Assembly (NCBI RefSeq): GCF_008831285.2
Contig: NC_045141.1
Span: 21,916,742-21,980,741, forward strand
DNA: 64,000 bases
Direction: 5' to 3'
Source: Nymphaea colorata
Lineage: Eukaryota > Streptophyta > Magnoliopsida > Nymphaeales > Nymphaeaceae
Below the pieces are notes generated by a model, which ran no database searches, was not told the DNA's origin, and saw nothing but the letters and a program-made list of their open reading frames with translations. Within the stretch, counting starts at the first letter, position 1. Every line of letters begins with the position of its first letter. Of this stretch, positions 60,293-64,000 are shown piece after piece. A program made the position numbers and the translations under genes.

Positions 60293-62498
60293 CAAGTTGG
60301 CCATGCATTGGTTGTATCAATCTCCAATTGACTTCTTAATTTGATGGAGGGGACGTTGATTCATCAAGATCCTTTTGGTGATCTTAGCTCTGACGGGACT
60401 ATTTCCCCCTTTGTTGTAAAGGGTTTATCGCTTCTTTTGCGCTCACAATGAGATTATCATCACACATAAACTCTTAAAACTGACCACTATATCGATGCAT
60501 CAAGTTGGTCATGCATTTGTTGTGTCAATCGGTCAGTCATTTGTTTCAATTTCATCCATTTGAAATTTTCAACTTGATGGAGGGTACGTTGATTCATCAA
60601 CATCCTTCAGCAGTTCCCAGGTCTCGCGGAACTGTTTCCCCTCTTGTTGTAGAGGGCTCATCGCATTTTTTTCGATCATAATGAGATCATCCCACATAAA
60701 CTCCAAAAACTAACCATTACACCAATGCATCAGGTTGGCCATGCATTCGTTACGTCAATCAATCAGCTATTCATTTCAATTGCATCTAAATAACATTTTT
60801 AACTTGATAGAGAAGACATTGTTTCATCAAGATCCTTGATCAATTCCCAGGTCTCGCGGGACTGTTTTACCTTTTGTTGTGCAGGGCTTATCGCAACTTT
60901 TCCGCTCATAATAAGATGATCACACATAACCTCCTAAAACTGCCAATTATACCGACGCATCAAGTTGGCCACGCATTGGTTTTATCAATCTCCAATTGAC
61001 ATTTTTAATTTGATGGAGGGGACATTGTTTTATCAAGATCCTTTTGGTGATCTTATGTCTGACGGGACTATTTCCCCTTTTGTTGTAAAGGGTTTATCGC
61101 ATCTTTTGACCACACAATGAGATGATCATCACACATAAACTGTAAAAACTGACCACTATGTTGATGCATCAAGTTGGTCATGCATTTGTTGTGTCAATCG
61201 GTGAGCATTTATTTCAATTTCATCCATTTGAAATTCTTAACTTGATGGAGGGTACGTTGCTTCATCAAGATCCTTCAGCAGTTCCCAGGTCTCGCGGGAC
61301 TGTTTCCCTTCTTGTTGTAGAGGGTTCATCGCAACTTTTGCGCACATAATGAGATGGTCACACATAAACTCCTAAAACTGACAATTATACCGATGCATCA
61401 AGTTGGCCATGCATTGGCATTGTCAAACTCTAATTGACAATTTTAACTTGATGGAGGGAACGTTCTTCATCAAGATCCTTTTTGTGATCATAGCTCCGAC
61501 GGGACTGTTTCCCCATTGGTTGTAAAGGGTTCATCGCATCTTTCGCGCTCACAATGAAAGGATCATACATAACCTCTAAAAGTTGACCATTATACCGATG
61601 CATCAAGTTGGCTATGCATTGGTTGTGTCATTCAGTCAGTCATTTATTTCTATTTCATCCAATTGAAATTTTTGAATTGAAGGAGGGTACCTTGCTTCAT
61701 CAAGATCCTTCAGAAGTTCTGAGGTCTCACGCGACTGTTTCGACTCTTGTTGTAGAGGGTTCATCGCATCTTTTGTGATCATAATGAGATCATCACAAAA
61801 AAAATCCTAAAATTGACCGTTGCACCAATGCATCAGGTTGGCCACGCATTGGTTATGTCTATCAGTCTGCTATTCATTTCAATTGCATCTAATTAACATT
61901 TGAAACTTGACGGATTGGACATTGTTTCATCATGATCCTTGAGCAATTTTAAAGTCTCGCAAGACTGTTTCCCCTTTTGTTGTGCAGCCGTCATCGCATC
62001 TTTTCCGCATATAATAAGATGATCACACATAACCTCCTAAAACTGCCAATTATACCGACGCAACAAGTTGGCCATGCATTGGTTGTATCAATCTCTAATT
62101 GAAATTTTTAACTTGATGGAGGGTACGTTGTTTCATCAAGATCGTTCAGCAATTCCCAGGTCTCACGGGACTGTTTCTCCTCTTATTGTAGAGGGTTCGT
62201 CGCATTTTTTTCGATCATAATGAGATCATCACACATAAACTCCAAAAACTGACCATTACACCAATGCGTCAGGTTGGCCATGCATTCGTTATGTCTATCA
62301 ATCAGCTATTCATTTCAATTGCATCTAATAAACAATTTTAACTTGATAGAGACGACGTTGTTTCATCAAGATCATTGATCAATTACCATGTCTCGCGGGA
62401 CTGTTTTCCCTTTTGTTGGAAAGGGCTCATCGCATCTTTTCGATCATAATAAGATGATCACAGATAACTTCCGAAAACTGCCAATTATACCGACGCAT
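60293..62498. repeat. Satellite HOR unit, ten monomers (2,206 bp)
   Basis: Spacings 208, 230, 230, 209, 229, 205, 230, 230, 206, 229. Same architecture as the central decamers but visibly more diverged from them. Confidence 0.9.
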
Positions 62499-64000
62499 CA
62501 AGTTGGCCATGCATTGGTTGTATCAGTCTCCAATTGACTTCTTAATTTGATGGAGGGGACGTTGTTTCATCAAGATCCTTTTGTTGATCTTAGGTCTGAC
62601 GGGACTATTTCCCCTTTTGTTGTAAAGGGTTTATGGCATCTTTTCACCTCACAATGAGATGATCATCACACATAAACTCTTAAAACTGACCACTATATCG
62701 ATGCATAAAGTTGGTCATGCGTTTGTTGTGTCAATCGGTCAGTCATTTATTTCAATTTCATCCATTTGAAATTCTTAACTTGATGGAGGGTACGTTGCTT
62801 CATCAAGATCCTTCAGCAGTTCCCAGGTCTAGCGGGACTGTTTCCCCTCTTGTTGTAGAGGGTTCATCGAAACTTTTGGGCACATAATGAGATGGTCACA
62901 CATAAACTTCTAAAACTGACAATTATACTGATGCATCAAGTTGGCCATGCATTGGCATTGTCAAACTCTAATTGACAATTTTAACTTGATGGAGGGGACG
63001 TGCTTCATCAAGATCCTTTTTGTGATCATTGCTCCGACGGGACTGCTTCCCCTTTGGTTCTAAAGGGTTAATCGCATCTTTCGCGCTCACAATGAAACGA
63101 TCATACATAACCTCTAAAAGTTGACCATTATACTGATGCATCAAGTTGGCTATGTATTGCTTGTGTCATTCAGTCAGTCATTTATTTCTATTTCATCCAA
63201 TTGAAATTTTTAACTTGAAGGAGGGTACCTTGTTTCATCAAGATCCTTCAGAAGTTCCGAGGTCTCACAGGACTGTTTCCACTCTTGTTGTAGACGGTTG
63301 ATCGCATCTTTTGTCATCATAATGAGATCATCAGAAAAAAACTCCTAAAACTGACCGTTGCACCAATGCATCAGGTTGGCCATGCATTGGTTATGTCTAT
63401 CAGTCAGTTATTCATTTCAATTGCATCTAATTAACATTTTAAACTTGACGGATTGGACATTGTTTCATCAAGATCCTTGAGCAATTTTAAAGTCTCGCAG
63501 GACTGTTTTCCCTTTTGTTGTGCAGGCGTCATCGCATCTTTTCCGCTCATAATAAGATGATCACACATAACCTCTTAAAACTGCCAATTATAACGACGCA
63601 TCAAGTTGGCCATGCATTGGTTGTATCAATCTCTAATTGAAATTTTTAACTTGATGGAGGGTACGTTGTTTCATCAAGATCTTTCAGCAGTTCCCAGGTC
63701 TCACGGGACTGTTTCCCCTCTTATTGTAGAGGGTTCGTCGCATTTTTTTCGATCATAATGAGATCATCACACATAAACTCCAAAAACTGACCATTACACC
63801 AATGCGTCAGGTTGGCCATGCATTCGTTATGTCTACAAATCAGCTATTCATTTCAATTGCATCTAATTAACAATTTTAACTTGATAGAGAGGACGTTGTT
63901 TCATCAAGATCATTGATAAATTCCCAGGTCTCGCGGGACTGTTTTCCCTTTTGTTGGAAAGGGCTCATCGCATCTTTTCGATCATAATAAGATGATCACA
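62499..64000. repeat. Satellite HOR unit, seven-monomer type, cut by window end
   Basis: Anchors 62499, 62707, 62937, 63142, 63372, 63602, 63808; spacings 208, 230, 205, 230, 230, 206, then the window ends. The S L S L L S order matches the seven-monomer form. Confidence 0.85.

Larger units (their letters stand above)
44098..64000. repeat. Satellite DNA array with higher-order structure (about 90 monomers)
   Basis: Uninterrupted head-to-tail monomers run to the window end. A conserved anchor, CA(A/G)GTTGG followed by (C/T)(C/A)ATGCATT, marks each monomer. Counting from the C of the anchor, spacings fall into two classes, 199-210 bp (S) and 228-230 bp (L). L monomers carry an extra block of about 24 bp (GGTCAGTCATTTrTTTCAAT-like) shortly after the anchor. 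S and L follow the order S-L-L-S-L repeated twice, a ten-monomer higher-order repeat of about 2.2 kb. The two edges of each unit are listed separately. No protein-coding capacity: frames are broken by stops in every monomer or monomer pair. No rRNA, telomere repeat or gene is embedded in it. Confidence 0.97.

Noticed and set aside
58718..61349. Plus-strand frames of 60-90 codons in the satellite
   Set aside because: They recur only because monomers repeat, end in stops within each monomer or two, and have no recognised domain or gene structure.
44098..64000. CRISPR array, rDNA spacer or telomeric repeat as an explanation of the 20-kb array
   Set aside because: Units of 205-230 bp without short repeat-spacer alternation, no rRNA sequence and no TTTAGGG-type motif; it is ordinary tandem satellite organisation with higher-order structure.

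Overview
This window is nuclear DNA of a flowering plant. The evidence is the gene families (two ATL-type RING-H2 proteins, a plant non-specific phospholipase C, a subgroup Ia bHLH with an ACT-like C terminus, a tetraspanin with the plant GCCKPP motif), GT-AG introns in long AT-rich DNA, abundant CT/GA and AT microsatellites, small foldback elements and a Ty1/copia fragment. I cannot name the species. The GC-rich ATL gene at the left edge would suit a monocot or an early-diverging angiosperm, but that is weak evidence.

Layout. 0.5-4.3 kb: an ATL gene on the plus strand converges on a three-exon NPC gene on the minus strand. 4.3-16.5 kb: no gene recognised; it holds a tRNA-derived SINE-like copy, several palindromic (MITE-like) elements, a degenerate 114-bp tandem repeat and compound CT/TA microsatellites. 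16.5-18.8 kb: a three-exon bHLH94/96-like transcription factor. 20.2-21.1 kb: two more foldback elements. 24.3-25.4 kb: an intronless ATL51/52-like gene on the minus strand. 33.9-34.8 kb: a two-exon TORNADO2/TETRASPANIN1-type gene. 34.8-42.2 kb: no gene recognised; one 97-bp x 3 tandem repeat. 42.2-44.1 kb: a decayed copia gag/protease/integrase fragment with no LTRs, cut off inside the integrase core. 44.1-64.0 kb and beyond: one continuous satellite array.

The satellite is the main finding. About 90 monomers occur in two length classes, short (S, about 205-210 bp) and long (L, about 228-230 bp). They run in the order S-L-L-S-L, twice, giving a ten-monomer higher-order repeat of about 2,202 bp. 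Four successive decamers (46.2-55.1 kb) are nearly identical by eye. Seven-monomer variants of about 1,540 bp occur at 44.1, 55.1 and 56.6 kb and apparently again from 62.5 kb. The array therefore looks recently homogenised by unequal exchange, and the window appears to cross from gene-bearing DNA into a heterochromatic block, with the broken copia element at the boundary.

The five genes do not form a pathway. They are independent plant genes: two predicted membrane ubiquitin ligases, a lipid hydrolase, a transcription factor and a developmental tetraspanin. All positions come from reading the sequence. Family names rest on recalled conserved motifs, not on database searches.
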